Assembly (NCBI GenBank): GCA_045047105.1 | Contig: JASFYQ010000016.1 | Coordinates: 1-64,000, forward strand | Direction: 5' to 3' | Source of the DNA: JADGAU01 sp045047105 | GTDB taxonomy: Bacteria > Pseudomonadota > Gammaproteobacteria > GRL18 | Length of the DNA stretch: 64,000 nucleotides | Shown here: positions 23,277 to 33,246 of the stretch, piece after piece | Numbering within the stretch: the first letter of the stretch is position 1 | Layout: the number at the start of each line of letters is the position of its first letter | The notes under the pieces: model-generated | What the model was told of the DNA's origin: nothing | Database searches by the model: none | Seen by the model: only the letters and a program-made list of their open reading frames with translations | Translations under genes and position numbers: made by a program

Positions 23277-24416
23277 ATGCAAATTCGAAGCAAACTGATT
23301 GTTTTATCTATTTCTACTATATTACTTGGCTGTGATTCTATGCCTGATATCAATGATACCTTTGCGGGTAGAAAAGTTGATTATAAAAAGCAAAGTCGCT
23401 CTATAGAAAGCCTTGAAGTACCACCACAATTAATTACCTCTGAAATCAGCAATGCGATGGTGATTCCTGATGTAGTTGAAGATCCAACTCAGATTTCCAG
23501 CCTGGCTAAAGCTAATACTCGGGTTAGACAAATTCCTCTAAGCCAGCAAGTATTACCCACTCAGGAAAATATCGAGTTGCTTAGAGAGGGTAATGTAAGG
23601 TATTTACGTTTAAAAGGAAGCAAAGAACAAGCATGGAATAAAATGCGAGAGTTCTGGTTAAGTCGTGGCATGTTAATTAAACGTGAAACACCTGCTACTG
23701 GTATTTTAGAAACAGAGTGGGCTGAAAATCGCGCGGATATTCCACAAGATGGAGTGAGAAAAGTCTTAAGTACAGTGTTTGATGGGCTTTATTCTGCAGG
23801 AACGCGTGATAAATATCGTGTGCGTATAGAGCAAAGTACAGAAGCTGGATATAGCGAGTTATATTTAACCCATTATGGTATGGAAGAAGTATTAGAAGGT
23901 CATGAAGGTGAAAGAACTATCTGGATAAAACGCCCCAGAGATCCTGAACTGGAAGCAGAAATACTGGGTTCTATGATGGTATTTTTTGGTTTAGAAGAGC
24001 AAAAAGCTAAGCTGTTATTAGCTAATAAAGCAAAAAAACGCCAGGAAAAAGCAACTATTGCGCGTAACAATAAGGGCCAGGCTCTGTTATTAGTTAAAGA
24101 GACTTTTCCCAGAACCTGGAGAAAAACAGGCTCTGCTCTGGATAGGATCAACTTTATTGTGGAAGATAGAGACAGAAGCAAGGGTATTTATTATGTGCAA
24201 TATGCTGATCCTTTAGCAGATGAAACCAAAGGCGGTTGGTTTAGCTCTTTAAAATTCTGGGATAAAAACAAAACTAAAGATAAAACTAAATTCCAGATTA
24301 AGCTAACAGCAAAAGAAGATGAAACGCTTATTCAGGTACAAGATGAAAATGGCAAAGAAGTGCTAACGGATACAGCGTATCGAATTTTAACTTTGTTACA
24401 TGAACAATTAAAATAG
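23277..24416 (+). CDS. bamC: outer membrane protein assembly factor BamC
   Basis: A 379-residue lipoprotein subunit of the BAM complex that folds outer membrane proteins. The lipobox is L-L-G-C at residues 16-19 of a short signal. The unstructured N-terminal segment that contacts BamD is followed by two helix-grip domains (about 100-220 and 265-378). Its place directly after dapA supports the call. A metallo-beta-lactamase-fold gene follows after 21 bases and probably shares the transcript. Confidence 0.92.
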   Translation: MQIRSKLIVLSISTILLGCDSMPDINDTFAGRKVDYKKQSRSIESLEVPPQLITSEISNAMVIPDVVEDPTQISSLAKANTRVRQIPLSQQVLPTQENIELLREGNVRYLRLKGSKEQAWNKMREFWLSRGMLIKRETPATGILETEWAENRADIPQDGVRKVLSTVFDGLYSAGTRDKYRVRIEQSTEAGYSELYLTHYGMEEVLEGHEGERTIWIKRPRDPELEAEILGSMMVFFGLEEQKAKLLLANKAKKRQEKATIARNNKGQALLLVKETFPRTWRKTGSALDRINFIVEDRDRSKGIYYVQYADPLADETKGGWFSSLKFWDKNKTKDKTKFQIKLTAKEDETLIQVQDENGKEVLTDTAYRILTLLHEQLK

Positions 24417-24437
24417 TTATTTTGTATAAATAGTATT

Positions 24438-25199
24438 TTGCGTTTTGCATCCCTAGGCAGTGGCAGTTCTGGTAATGCCACTGTAATTCAAACCAGTCAA
24501 ACGGCAGTAATGTTAGATTGCGGTTTTAGTTGTAAAGAAACAGTAAATCGATTACAACGTCTTAATCTGGATCCCACTTCTATTGATGCAATTATTGTTA
24601 CCCATGAGCACAATGATCATCTTTCTGGTGTAGGCACATTTTCAAGAAAATTTAAAGTTCCTGTATGGATGAATTTGGGTACCTATCGTGCCAGAAAAAT
24701 AGGCACTCTTACAGAGCTAAATTTATTTAATTCCCATCAAGAATTTGTTATTAATGGGCTTAAACTAAAACCTTTTGTTGTTCCACATGACTCGCAAGAG
24801 GCAGTGCAATTTATTTTTTCTGATCAACAAAAAAAATTAGCAATCGTTACCGATCTGGGACATATAACTCCACATATCATCAGCGTATTAAAAGACTTAA
24901 ATGCCATAATTATAGAAGCAAATCATGATTATGATATGTTATGGGCGGGTTCTTACCGTCATAGTTTAAAACAACGCGTATCAGGAAACTTTGGTCATTT
25001 AAATAATCATCAGGCAGCCCGCTTAATTGCACAACTTGATACCCAATCTTTGCAATATTTAATAGCTGCACACTTAAGCGGTGAGAATAATACCATAGCA
25101 AAAACTAAGGCTGCATTTACACAGGTTTTAGGCTCACTTCCTTCACATTTTGAGGTAGCTAATCAGTCAGCTGGTTTTGATTGGAAAGTTATAAGTTAA
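24438..25199 (+). CDS. metallo-beta-lactamase-fold hydrolase (YycJ/WalJ type)
   Basis: A 253-residue cytoplasmic protein. The start is TTG at 24438, giving the conserved opening MRFASLGSGSSGNATVI. The metal site THEHNDHLSG is intact, and later conserved His/Asp residues (TDLGHIT, EANHDYDML, NFGHLNNHQAARL, AHLS) complete the two-metal centre. YycJ-like proteins act on DNA as 5' exonucleases; that role is from family knowledge. Confidence 0.88.
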   Translation: MRFASLGSGSSGNATVIQTSQTAVMLDCGFSCKETVNRLQRLNLDPTSIDAIIVTHEHNDHLSGVGTFSRKFKVPVWMNLGTYRARKIGTLTELNLFNSHQEFVINGLKLKPFVVPHDSQEAVQFIFSDQQKKLAIVTDLGHITPHIISVLKDLNAIIIEANHDYDMLWAGSYRHSLKQRVSGNFGHLNNHQAARLIAQLDTQSLQYLIAAHLSGENNTIAKTKAAFTQVLGSLPSHFEVANQSAGFDWKVIS

Positions 25200-25229
25200 T
25201 AGTTTAGTTTGTGCTAGTAGTACATATAG

Positions 25230-28200
25230 TTAAACTCGCTCATCAATAGTCCCTTTTTTATCTACTTTAATTTCTTCCTCTGCTTCTTCTGGAATACCCA
25301 TTGATGAGGTCATTTCACTAATATTATAACCAGCAAGTTTTAAACGACTTTTAAGGCTATTAAAATTTGCTACAAATATTTGTTGAGTTTCAGGTTTTTC
25401 TGTCCAAAATTGCATGGCAATATCTTTTCCATTTAAAACAATATAAATTCTTATTGCTCCTAATGATTGCAATTCAAAGGCTAAATTTGCAGTCCATATT
25501 TTTTCATTTGAAGTATTCTTATTTTTATTTTTATTTTCAGAAGTAAATTTTAACTGTAAAACCTGTGATTTATCTTGAAACTTAAAGGGTAGCTCTAATG
25601 CCATATTAATATTGGATTCAGGTTGCTCTCGGGTTGCTGCCTGTGTTGCCACTATGCGAGACATAACTCCATCGAGTTGTTCAAGCAACATCTGTTGAAA
25701 AAGCACGGGATTTGCCATTTGTAATAATTGATTTTGTTGTGCTGCTGCAACCTGTGCATGTTTATTTCTGGTAGGAAGTGCCTGACGATCTAATTCTAAA
25801 TCCTGGGGCATTATATTTTGCAATAAGGAGCTTGTGGATTGAGAATTTGTAGCCGTTTGTGATGCTACTCGTTCTGAAACTCCAATATTTTGCAAAATGG
25901 ATAATAAGCGCTGAATATTTAATTTAAGGTCGTTATTAATTTGTGAATTAATTAGTGAGCTTTCACTGCTATTATTCATTGCCTGATTAATAGTTTGCGT
26001 AACTTGCTGAATTTGTTTGATAAATTGTTGTGCCTGAAATTGTACTACGGAAGGATTGTTATTATTAAGTAAGGACTTATTATTACTATTAAATTGATAA
26101 TTAACCTGTTCTAAAATCTGATGAATGGATTGGCTAAATGCTTTTGGGTATGAATTTATACTCTTGTTTATAGTCTGCTCTGTAGAATTGGCCTGATTTT
26201 TAAGTTGTTGTTCAATGGTTTGGCTCATTAATTTTAATTCATTAAGAAGCTGCTTCAGGTTGGTATCCGGTGCGGTTAATTGGCTATTGGGATTAGCTGC
26301 AACATTGTTGTTAATAGTTGTTTCAACTAATTGCTTAATATTTTGTGAAGTTAAAGGGCTTAAAGGTATTTGCAATAAGGGTTGTAGCAAATTGCTAGAT
26401 GCAGAGGAGGGGTTCATTAAATCCAATAATTTATTAATATTTGCTAATGAAGCAGGTTGCTGAATGAGCTGCTTAAACTGCTGTTGCATAGGGCTGCTTA
26501 CGGCTAATGGTGGCTGATGTAAATGAGTTAATTGCTTGGCAATAGCTTGTATTAATTGGTTTTGTTGCTGCACCTGTTGCTGCAGTGGCAAATTTATTTG
26601 AGTAGATGGTTTATTTTCAACTATTTGGCTAATAAGCTCTGCTCTTGCTAATAATTTATTTACTGAGGGTGTTTGTTTTATATTAAGAGGCTGTTGTAAT
26701 TCATTAATTGTTGATTGGCTAAGATTCTTATTATCAGAGGCTAAAATTGTTTTACTTAATTGCTCAAGTAATTGAGAGACCAATTTTTGTTTTGCAACTT
26801 CACTGCTATTATCTTTAGAGCTGGCTTCTAATTGCACTTTTATATGTTCAATTGCTTTTGTAACATCTCTTGCATTTACTGTTGCTTGCTGCAATTTTTC
26901 TAATAATGGAGCAGGAAGACTAATCTCTTGACTTTGTTTAATAATATTTTGAATGTTTGTAGCTAATTGTTTTATTTGCTCATTACTTAGTTTTACCTGG
27001 TTGGTTTTAATTTGTTTAATTTGTTGGGCTATATTTTGAACTGAATTGGCTATTGTTGGTGAGGAAGTTTGATTTTGTAGTGGCTGAATTTGTGTTTGCA
27101 GCTGATTCTGAATTGCTATTTGAGAATGATTTTGGGTAGATTGTGGAAGCTGGGGATTTGTTGCAGATATTTGTTGGTTTTTAACTAGCTGCTGAATATT
27201 TTTTAATAGCGATAATAATTCGGTTTTATTATTCTCTGCTGGTTGAGGCTTTAAATCAAGCAGCTGCTCTTTAATCATTTGTAGACTTTTATCTAATAGC
27301 TGTACGTTTTCAGCATTAATGCTTATTTTAGAATTAACTTGGACACTTAGCTTTTGGCTTATTTGTTCTAATTGCTCTATAGATTTGGATAATATATTAG
27401 CTATAGCAGGAGTATTTTGTGTTTGCTTATCAGCTGAAATGGCAGAGGATAATCTATCTAAATTAACACTTTCTGTTTTTTGTATTTGCAGATGATTTTC
27501 TAAAAATAAGCCTGAGTTACTAATAGCCTGTTTTAGCCCATCTCCTAATGATAGTTGTTGTAATGATGAAAATTTATCAATTAATTGTTCAATGGCTTTG
27601 ACCAGAGGCGCAGATAAAGTTTCTACTTTTTTTAATGGTACATTATTATTGATTATTGCTTCAACTGCAGTAGAGTTTTGGGGTATATTGCTAGTAACAG
27701 GAATCATTACAGGCTTATTGCTTGCTATTACATCAGCCTTAGTTTGAATATTTGTAGCAGCAGATGTTTTTATCGCTTTATTTTCTTGACTAACTACAGG
27801 CTCTACTGGCGGAATACTCCTTTCTGTGTTTGTTGCCATATTAGCTGTATGGGTATTAGCCGTATTATTATTTTGAGATTGTGCATTAGTATATTGTATT
27901 GCACTATCCAGAGAGGCTAATAATGCTGGCATGGCTTGCTGTTTACTCACCATCTTCTGTATTAACTGGATTAACTTAGCACTTTGTTCAGGGATTGAAG
28001 CCAGATTAAAGGATATTTTTTGATCGGATGATTTTTCAACAACCAGAGCTAAACTTTGCCCAACCTGTAGTTTTAATACACTATTACTATCAATTTTTAC
28101 CTCAATAGATTGTTTATCAATTACCAGGGTCGCACTACCATCACTATTTGCCTGGAGTACCTTAGCGTGTAAAACTTGGCTATTAAACCAGTTTTTTTTT

Positions 28201-28535
28201 GTTGTTTCGGGTATAGGGGGAAAGGATGTGGCTTTAATATCGCTATTAACCACAGGTTTATCAATTTGTGCCTGGCGTTGCTGGAGTTGAATTTGGCTAA
28301 ATTCCGTTGGAAATATGCCTTTAAGAGAATGCATTGCCTTAGCAACATTAATGCTATTAAGGCCTTCCTGTGAAAGGAGTTTTATGGTATTTTGTAATAA
28401 TTGCCCAACCGCTAAAGGCTCTTTTATAGGGCTATTTTGGCTATTAATCTGAGTTTTAGTGGATGTACTAATCGTATTATCAGTTTTTGTTACTTCTTTG
28501 GTGATTACTTTATCGGGCTGAATATTATTATCCAT
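25230..28535 (-). CDS. large Gln/Asn-rich FliK-like protein
   Basis: A 1101-residue protein of low-complexity sequence, rich in Gln, Asn, Ser, Leu and Ile, with long runs of helix-forming repeats between residues about 200 and 950. Residues about 120-185 read as a small beta domain (VLQANSDGSATLVIDKQSIEVK). The C-terminal region (about 970-1075: ALELPFKFQDKSQVLQLKF, then LGAIRIYIVLNGKDIAMQFW) is the FliK hook-length-control C-terminal domain. No other flagellar gene lies in the window, and the protein is two to three times the usual FliK length. It may set hook length or act as a ruler in another export system. Confidence 0.78.
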   Translation of the reverse strand: MDNNIQPDKVITKEVTKTDNTISTSTKTQINSQNSPIKEPLAVGQLLQNTIKLLSQEGLNSINVAKAMHSLKGIFPTEFSQIQLQQRQAQIDKPVVNSDIKATSFPPIPETTKKNWFNSQVLHAKVLQANSDGSATLVIDKQSIEVKIDSNSVLKLQVGQSLALVVEKSSDQKISFNLASIPEQSAKLIQLIQKMVSKQQAMPALLASLDSAIQYTNAQSQNNNTANTHTANMATNTERSIPPVEPVVSQENKAIKTSAATNIQTKADVIASNKPVMIPVTSNIPQNSTAVEAIINNNVPLKKVETLSAPLVKAIEQLIDKFSSLQQLSLGDGLKQAISNSGLFLENHLQIQKTESVNLDRLSSAISADKQTQNTPAIANILSKSIEQLEQISQKLSVQVNSKISINAENVQLLDKSLQMIKEQLLDLKPQPAENNKTELLSLLKNIQQLVKNQQISATNPQLPQSTQNHSQIAIQNQLQTQIQPLQNQTSSPTIANSVQNIAQQIKQIKTNQVKLSNEQIKQLATNIQNIIKQSQEISLPAPLLEKLQQATVNARDVTKAIEHIKVQLEASSKDNSSEVAKQKLVSQLLEQLSKTILASDNKNLSQSTINELQQPLNIKQTPSVNKLLARAELISQIVENKPSTQINLPLQQQVQQQNQLIQAIAKQLTHLHQPPLAVSSPMQQQFKQLIQQPASLANINKLLDLMNPSSASSNLLQPLLQIPLSPLTSQNIKQLVETTINNNVAANPNSQLTAPDTNLKQLLNELKLMSQTIEQQLKNQANSTEQTINKSINSYPKAFSQSIHQILEQVNYQFNSNNKSLLNNNNPSVVQFQAQQFIKQIQQVTQTINQAMNNSSESSLINSQINNDLKLNIQRLLSILQNIGVSERVASQTATNSQSTSSLLQNIMPQDLELDRQALPTRNKHAQVAAAQQNQLLQMANPVLFQQMLLEQLDGVMSRIVATQAATREQPESNINMALELPFKFQDKSQVLQLKFTSENKNKNKNTSNEKIWTANLAFELQSLGAIRIYIVLNGKDIAMQFWTEKPETQQIFVANFNSLKSRLKLAGYNISEMTSSMGIPEEAEEEIKVDKKGTIDERV

Positions 28536-28605
28536 AAAGTTACTCCAAAACCAATTAATACCATTATGAGCTTTTTGTTAATATAGCTCTTAGATTTTAC
28601 TAATA

Positions 28606-29586
28606 CTAAAAACCTCGTTGAACTGAAAAATTGGCTAAATCAATTAAAGCTTGTTTGTAAACAGAATCTTTTATTGGCAATAATTGCTCAATTGCAAGTT
28701 GTGCTTCTTTTTTTGCAATTTTACGTGAATAATCAATAGCACCTGTATCAATTATAGCTTCCATAATTTCAGAGATCTTATCTAATCCACCATTTTCAAT
28801 CGCTTTTTTTATTAATGCAGTTTGATCTTTATTGCCTTTATTCATTGCATAAATAAGGGGCAGGGTAGGTTTGCCTTCAGCTAAATCATCGCCTACATTT
28901 TTACCCATATCTTTTTCATCTGCACTATAATCCAGAACATCATCAATAATTTGGAAAGCTGTTCCCAAATGCATTCCATATTTAGCCATCGCTGATTCAG
29001 TTTCATTATCCACATGGTTAATAACTGCACCTAGTTGAGCTGCGGATTCAAATAGTTTTGCAGTTTTATAATGAATAACCTGCAAATAACGAGCCTCAGT
29101 AGTGGAAGCATCATTACAATTTAATAATTGCAATACTTCACCTTCTGCAATAACATTGGTTGAATGTGACATAATTTCCATCACTCGCATGTCTTTAACG
29201 CTTACCATTATTTCAAAGGCACGAGAATATAAAAAATCACCCACTAATACACTGGCAGCATTTCCCCATAAATCATTTGCTGTGCTATTGCCGCGCCTGA
29301 GCTCCGATTCATCAACTACATCATCATGTAATAAAGTAGCAGTATGTATAAACTCAATTACAGCAGCGAGTTGAATTGCATGTTGTTTAGCATCAACAAT
29401 AGTAGACTCTAATGCATTGGCACTAAGTAAGACTAAAATAGGGCGTAAACGCTTGCCGCCACTATGAATAATATATTGGCTAATTTGATTTATTAAGACT
29501 ACATCGGAGTGTAAATGTTTTTCAATAAACTTATTTACCTGTTGCATTTCAGGTTGAATAAGTTGCAGTAAGTGATCGGTATTCAT
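28606..29586 (-). CDS. ispB: octaprenyl (polyprenyl) diphosphate synthase
   Basis: A 326-residue trans-prenyltransferase that makes the side chain of ubiquinone and menaquinone from FPP and IPP. Motifs: GGKRLRPIL, first aspartate-rich LLHDDVVDESELRRG, second FQIIDDVLDYS. Length is normal. The usual neighbours rplU/rpmA are not upstream here; instead a kinase gene diverges. The chain length made (C40 versus other) cannot be read by eye. Confidence 0.95.
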   Translation of the reverse strand: MNTDHLLQLIQPEMQQVNKFIEKHLHSDVVLINQISQYIIHSGGKRLRPILVLLSANALESTIVDAKQHAIQLAAVIEFIHTATLLHDDVVDESELRRGNSTANDLWGNAASVLVGDFLYSRAFEIMVSVKDMRVMEIMSHSTNVIAEGEVLQLLNCNDASTTEARYLQVIHYKTAKLFESAAQLGAVINHVDNETESAMAKYGMHLGTAFQIIDDVLDYSADEKDMGKNVGDDLAEGKPTLPLIYAMNKGNKDQTALIKKAIENGGLDKISEIMEAIIDTGAIDYSRKIAKKEAQLAIEQLLPIKDSVYKQALIDLANFSVQRGF

Positions 29587-29687
29587 TTGTTCAGTGTTAA
29601 GCTCTAAAGTTATAATAATTATAAAGCAGTAATCATGCTTTAAACTTGGCTATTGTAATATTGTCTGCAGTGGTAAGCAAATTTCAA

Positions 29688-29717
29688 TTGGGAAATAATG
29701 CAAAAAAGCATTATAAT
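29688..29717 (+). promoter_or_regulatory. candidate sigma-70 promoter in the ispB/kinase divergent region
   Basis: A perfect TATAAT (29712-29717) lies 18 bases after TTGGGA (29688-29693), 135 bases before the kinase start. The -35 match is weak, so the assignment rests mainly on the -10 box. The rest of the 266-base divergent region holds no visible gene. Confidence 0.4.
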
Positions 29718-29852
29718 CAAACTATTGTCTGATTAAACGATTAATATTTTTAAGCTTGTTTTATGCCTGCTTATTGATAATAGTTTATTGTTAAATGTTT
29801 TTAAAAACAGCCTTTTATATATTATGTTTTATAGTTTACCTAAGAGTATATA

Positions 29853-32800
29853 GTGCTATCCTCACTCCGTTTTAAAATTATCTTTTTAACTATAGTACCT
29901 ACTACAGTTATATACTTTAGTATTCTGTTTTTTAGTATGAATAAAGTAAATCATAATGAAACAGAAAACATGACTAAAGAGATGTTTCAATATACACAGT
30001 ATTATGCGACATATTATTCTAGCAATTTGCGTGAAACCATGCAAATTGCAAATACTTCTGCTTCGTTTTTACAACAAAACTTGCAAATGAGCAAAAGTCA
30101 GCTTTATACCATGGTTAAAAATAATGTGGAACTTAATCCGCTGGTATTTGGCAGTGCCATTGCATTTGATTATGAAAAATTATCCAATAGAAACCTATTT
30201 TTTGCACCCTATGCCTATAGAACTGAAAAAAATATTAAAACCGTTAATATTGCAACGGTTTCTGATTATACAAAATCAGATTGGGAATGGTGGATTCGAG
30301 CGGTTGAAGATAATAAACCCATCTGGACTGCTCCATTTTTTAGTAAGGAGCGAGGCAATATCCTAATGGCAACTTATGCGGTTCCTTTTTTTGATAAAAA
30401 TCAATTGATTGGAGTAACTACGGTTGATGTTGAATTGTCTCCGTTAGAGCAAAGTGTGTCTAAATTACTCGCTGCCGATTTAGAGTTTATAATCCTCACT
30501 AAAAAGGGCAATTACCTTTATAGTTCTGATACAAATAGTATTCTACGTCGCTCAATTTATGATGATTTTAAAGAAAGTGGAAATAAACAGATTAAAAAAT
30601 TAGCGGATGCGATGTTATCAGCACGCACAGGCATGATTAAAATTACTGATTGGGGCAAGAATAAACACCGTGAATGGGTATTTTATCGACCAATACCTAT
30701 GACCGAATGGAGTTTTGCTGTTCGGGTAAAAGAGCAGAATATACTTAAAAAATCAAGAGAAGAAGGATTAAAAATATCTCTTATTCTATTGATTTCACTA
30801 ATTATTGTTGTTCTGGTCATTTGGTTTGTAATTGGTAGAATTACTGCTCCTCTGGCCCGATTAACAAAAAATGTAAAAGAGTTCTCAGAAGGAAAAATGG
30901 ATTCAATTGTAGAGTTAGGAGGCAATGATGAAATTGGAATCCTGGCAAATAACTTTTTACAAATGAAGTTTGAGCTTAAAAAAAGAGGGGAAGATTTACG
31001 TCAGGCTCGTTCGCGGGGGTTTAGCCATATTGTAGCCCATTTAAGAGGGCGATATTTTTATTTTTCTCATGATCGTCAGGGCAAAATTACTTATGTCAGT
31101 AGTGAAGTTACCAAAATTTTAGGATATAGCTGCGAAGAAATTAAAAATAATTATCGTGAATATTTAACCGATAATCCTATTAATTATAATGCAACTAAAA
31201 AAACCTGGTTGTTATTAAATGGCCGACAGCAACAGCCTGTAGAAATTGAAATTAAAAGTGCCAGAGGTGAATTACATCGTTTAGAGATTATAGAAGTTCC
31301 TGTTATGGATGAGAATAATCATATTATAGCTGTAGAAGGCATGGCTCACGATATAACCGAAAGAAAAAAAGAAGAAGAAAAATTCAGGGTTTTATTTGAA
31401 AGCTCATCAGAGGCAAATTTAATTTTTGATAATAATCATATTCTTGATTGTAACCATGCTTTTTTACAACTATTTAGTTTTTCAAGTAAAGAAAAAATTC
31501 TGGATCTTTCCCCATGTGAACTTTGTCCCGATCTACAACCTGATGGAAAAAAGTCTATGGATCTTGTTTCCAATGCAATGCTTAAGGCTCACTTAACTAA
31601 AAATGAGAAAATAAGAATCAGTCTGCAAACCAATTATGGAGTAATATTTCCTGCTGAAATGAGTATTACCGCATTAACCGTTAGCGACTCCTTATTTTAT
31701 ATTGGAATTATTCATGATATGACTATTCGTTTAAGGGCTGAACAGGAAATTATTCAGGCAAAGGAAACTGCGGAAAAAGCCAATAGAGCAAAATCTGACT
31801 TTTTATCAAATATGTCCCATGAACTTAGAACCCCCCTGAATGGCGTTTTAGGATATGCTCAAATTTTACAAAATAATCCAGGTAATAGCACCATCCAAAT
31901 TCAGAATTTAGATGCAATTGAAAGCTGTGGCAGGCATTTACTGACCTTAATTAATGATGTTTTAGATTTATCTAAAATTGAAAGTGGTGTTTTGGATATT
32001 CAAGAAAGTGTTTTTGGCTTGGATAAGTTCTTATATGATGTCTACAATATTGTATTACCTAAAGCTGAATCTAAAGGTATTAAGTTAAATCTTGATTTAA
32101 AAGGTAATTTACCTCATTTCATTAAAACTGATGCAACTAAATTAAGGCAAATTCTAATTAATTTAATGGGTAATGCCATTAAATTTACTCATCAGGGCAG
32201 TGTGAATTTAACTATAACTAGCCAAAGAAGCAGTAATAATGAACTCAATCACTTAGTATTTTCAATTGTAGATACAGGAGTTGGAATTGATAAGTTAAAA
32301 CAAGTTGAAATTTTTGATGCATTTAAGCAAACCAAACAGGGTATCGAAGCAGGTGGAACTGGTTTAGGTCTAGCTATTAGCCGTCATCTAACACGAATTT
32401 TAGGGTATTCAGATATTGAATTACAAAGCAAAATGGGAGAAGGGAGTGTATTTACTTTTTCTATGCCTTTACCCGAAATTGAAATAGTAGAAGTAGCTGA
32501 AGAAAAAAGCTGGGCTGATATTAAAATTCCAAAATTATGTGATGATCAAAATCTAAGTGTTTTAGTGGTGGATGATAGGGAAATTAATATTGATATTCTA
32601 GTTAATTTTATGAAAATTTCAGGTTTTGAAGTGCAGCAGGCAAGTAATGGACAACAAGCTATTAATTTAGCCATGGCAGGAAATTTTTCTTTAATTTTAC
32701 TGGATATTAAAATGCCTGGAATGAGTGGTATTGAAGTAACACAATATTTGCGAAAAACTAAAAAATATCAATCTACCTCAATTTTTGCTATTACTGCTAA

Positions 32801-33194
32801 TGTTTTACCAGAACTAAGAAAGCAAATTTACCAGGCACGATTTAATAATATTATTAATAAACCTGTCTGTATTGGTGAGTTATTTGGTAAAATTAGACAA
32901 CATATGGATATTAAATTTAAGCAAGAAGATTTACCCATAATAGAAAATACTCGAGATAAATTAAAAGAGGGTATTCAATCAGAGCGTTTAATGGCTTTTG
33001 TTGATAAACTTAAAGCTGCCAGTAGTTTTGGTGATATTGAAATGCTAAATAAAATGCTTGATGAATACAAAAGTGTTTGTCAGATATCACACACAAGTGA
33101 AAATGAACTAGAACGTTTAATTGGTCATTTTGAATTTAAAAAAATAGAACAGTTTGCAGAAGATCTAATAAAGCAATATGGAAATAGTGAGTAA
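29853..33194 (+). CDS. hybrid sensor histidine kinase (Cache-HAMP-PAS-PAS-HisKA-HATPase-REC)
   Basis: A 1113-residue membrane kinase started by GTG. A first membrane helix (about 8-28) and a second (about 308-330) enclose a periplasmic double-Cache-like sensor (WEWWIRAVEDNKPIWTAPFFS). Then come HAMP, two PAS regions (about 395-510 and 510-635), HisKA with His656 in NMSHELRTPLNG, an ATPase domain (NLMGNAIKFTH, DTGVGI, GGTGLGLAISR) and a receiver with Asp951 in LLDIKMPG. The C-terminal 100 residues are helical, without an evident Hpt histidine motif. The sigma-54 regulator 52 bases downstream is the likely partner. The ligand is unknown. Confidence 0.92.
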   Translation: MLSSLRFKIIFLTIVPTTVIYFSILFFSMNKVNHNETENMTKEMFQYTQYYATYYSSNLRETMQIANTSASFLQQNLQMSKSQLYTMVKNNVELNPLVFGSAIAFDYEKLSNRNLFFAPYAYRTEKNIKTVNIATVSDYTKSDWEWWIRAVEDNKPIWTAPFFSKERGNILMATYAVPFFDKNQLIGVTTVDVELSPLEQSVSKLLAADLEFIILTKKGNYLYSSDTNSILRRSIYDDFKESGNKQIKKLADAMLSARTGMIKITDWGKNKHREWVFYRPIPMTEWSFAVRVKEQNILKKSREEGLKISLILLISLIIVVLVIWFVIGRITAPLARLTKNVKEFSEGKMDSIVELGGNDEIGILANNFLQMKFELKKRGEDLRQARSRGFSHIVAHLRGRYFYFSHDRQGKITYVSSEVTKILGYSCEEIKNNYREYLTDNPINYNATKKTWLLLNGRQQQPVEIEIKSARGELHRLEIIEVPVMDENNHIIAVEGMAHDITERKKEEEKFRVLFESSSEANLIFDNNHILDCNHAFLQLFSFSSKEKILDLSPCELCPDLQPDGKKSMDLVSNAMLKAHLTKNEKIRISLQTNYGVIFPAEMSITALTVSDSLFYIGIIHDMTIRLRAEQEIIQAKETAEKANRAKSDFLSNMSHELRTPLNGVLGYAQILQNNPGNSTIQIQNLDAIESCGRHLLTLINDVLDLSKIESGVLDIQESVFGLDKFLYDVYNIVLPKAESKGIKLNLDLKGNLPHFIKTDATKLRQILINLMGNAIKFTHQGSVNLTITSQRSSNNELNHLVFSIVDTGVGIDKLKQVEIFDAFKQTKQGIEAGGTGLGLAISRHLTRILGYSDIELQSKMGEGSVFTFSMPLPEIEIVEVAEEKSWADIKIPKLCDDQNLSVLVVDDREINIDILVNFMKISGFEVQQASNGQQAINLAMAGNFSLILLDIKMPGMSGIEVTQYLRKTKKYQSTSIFAITANVLPELRKQIYQARFNNIINKPVCIGELFGKIRQHMDIKFKQEDLPIIENTRDKLKEGIQSERLMAFVDKLKAASSFGDIEMLNKMLDEYKSVCQISHTSENELERLIGHFEFKKIEQFAEDLIKQYGNSE

Positions 33195-33246
33195 ATGTTA
33201 AAAATCTTAGGGCCAACTAAAATAATGTTAGAGATATACAATAATA

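Noticed and set aside
25230..28535. Plus-strand frames across the FliK-like gene.
   Set aside because: They are antisense shadows of Gln/Asn-rich codons, without starts or recognisable motifs.
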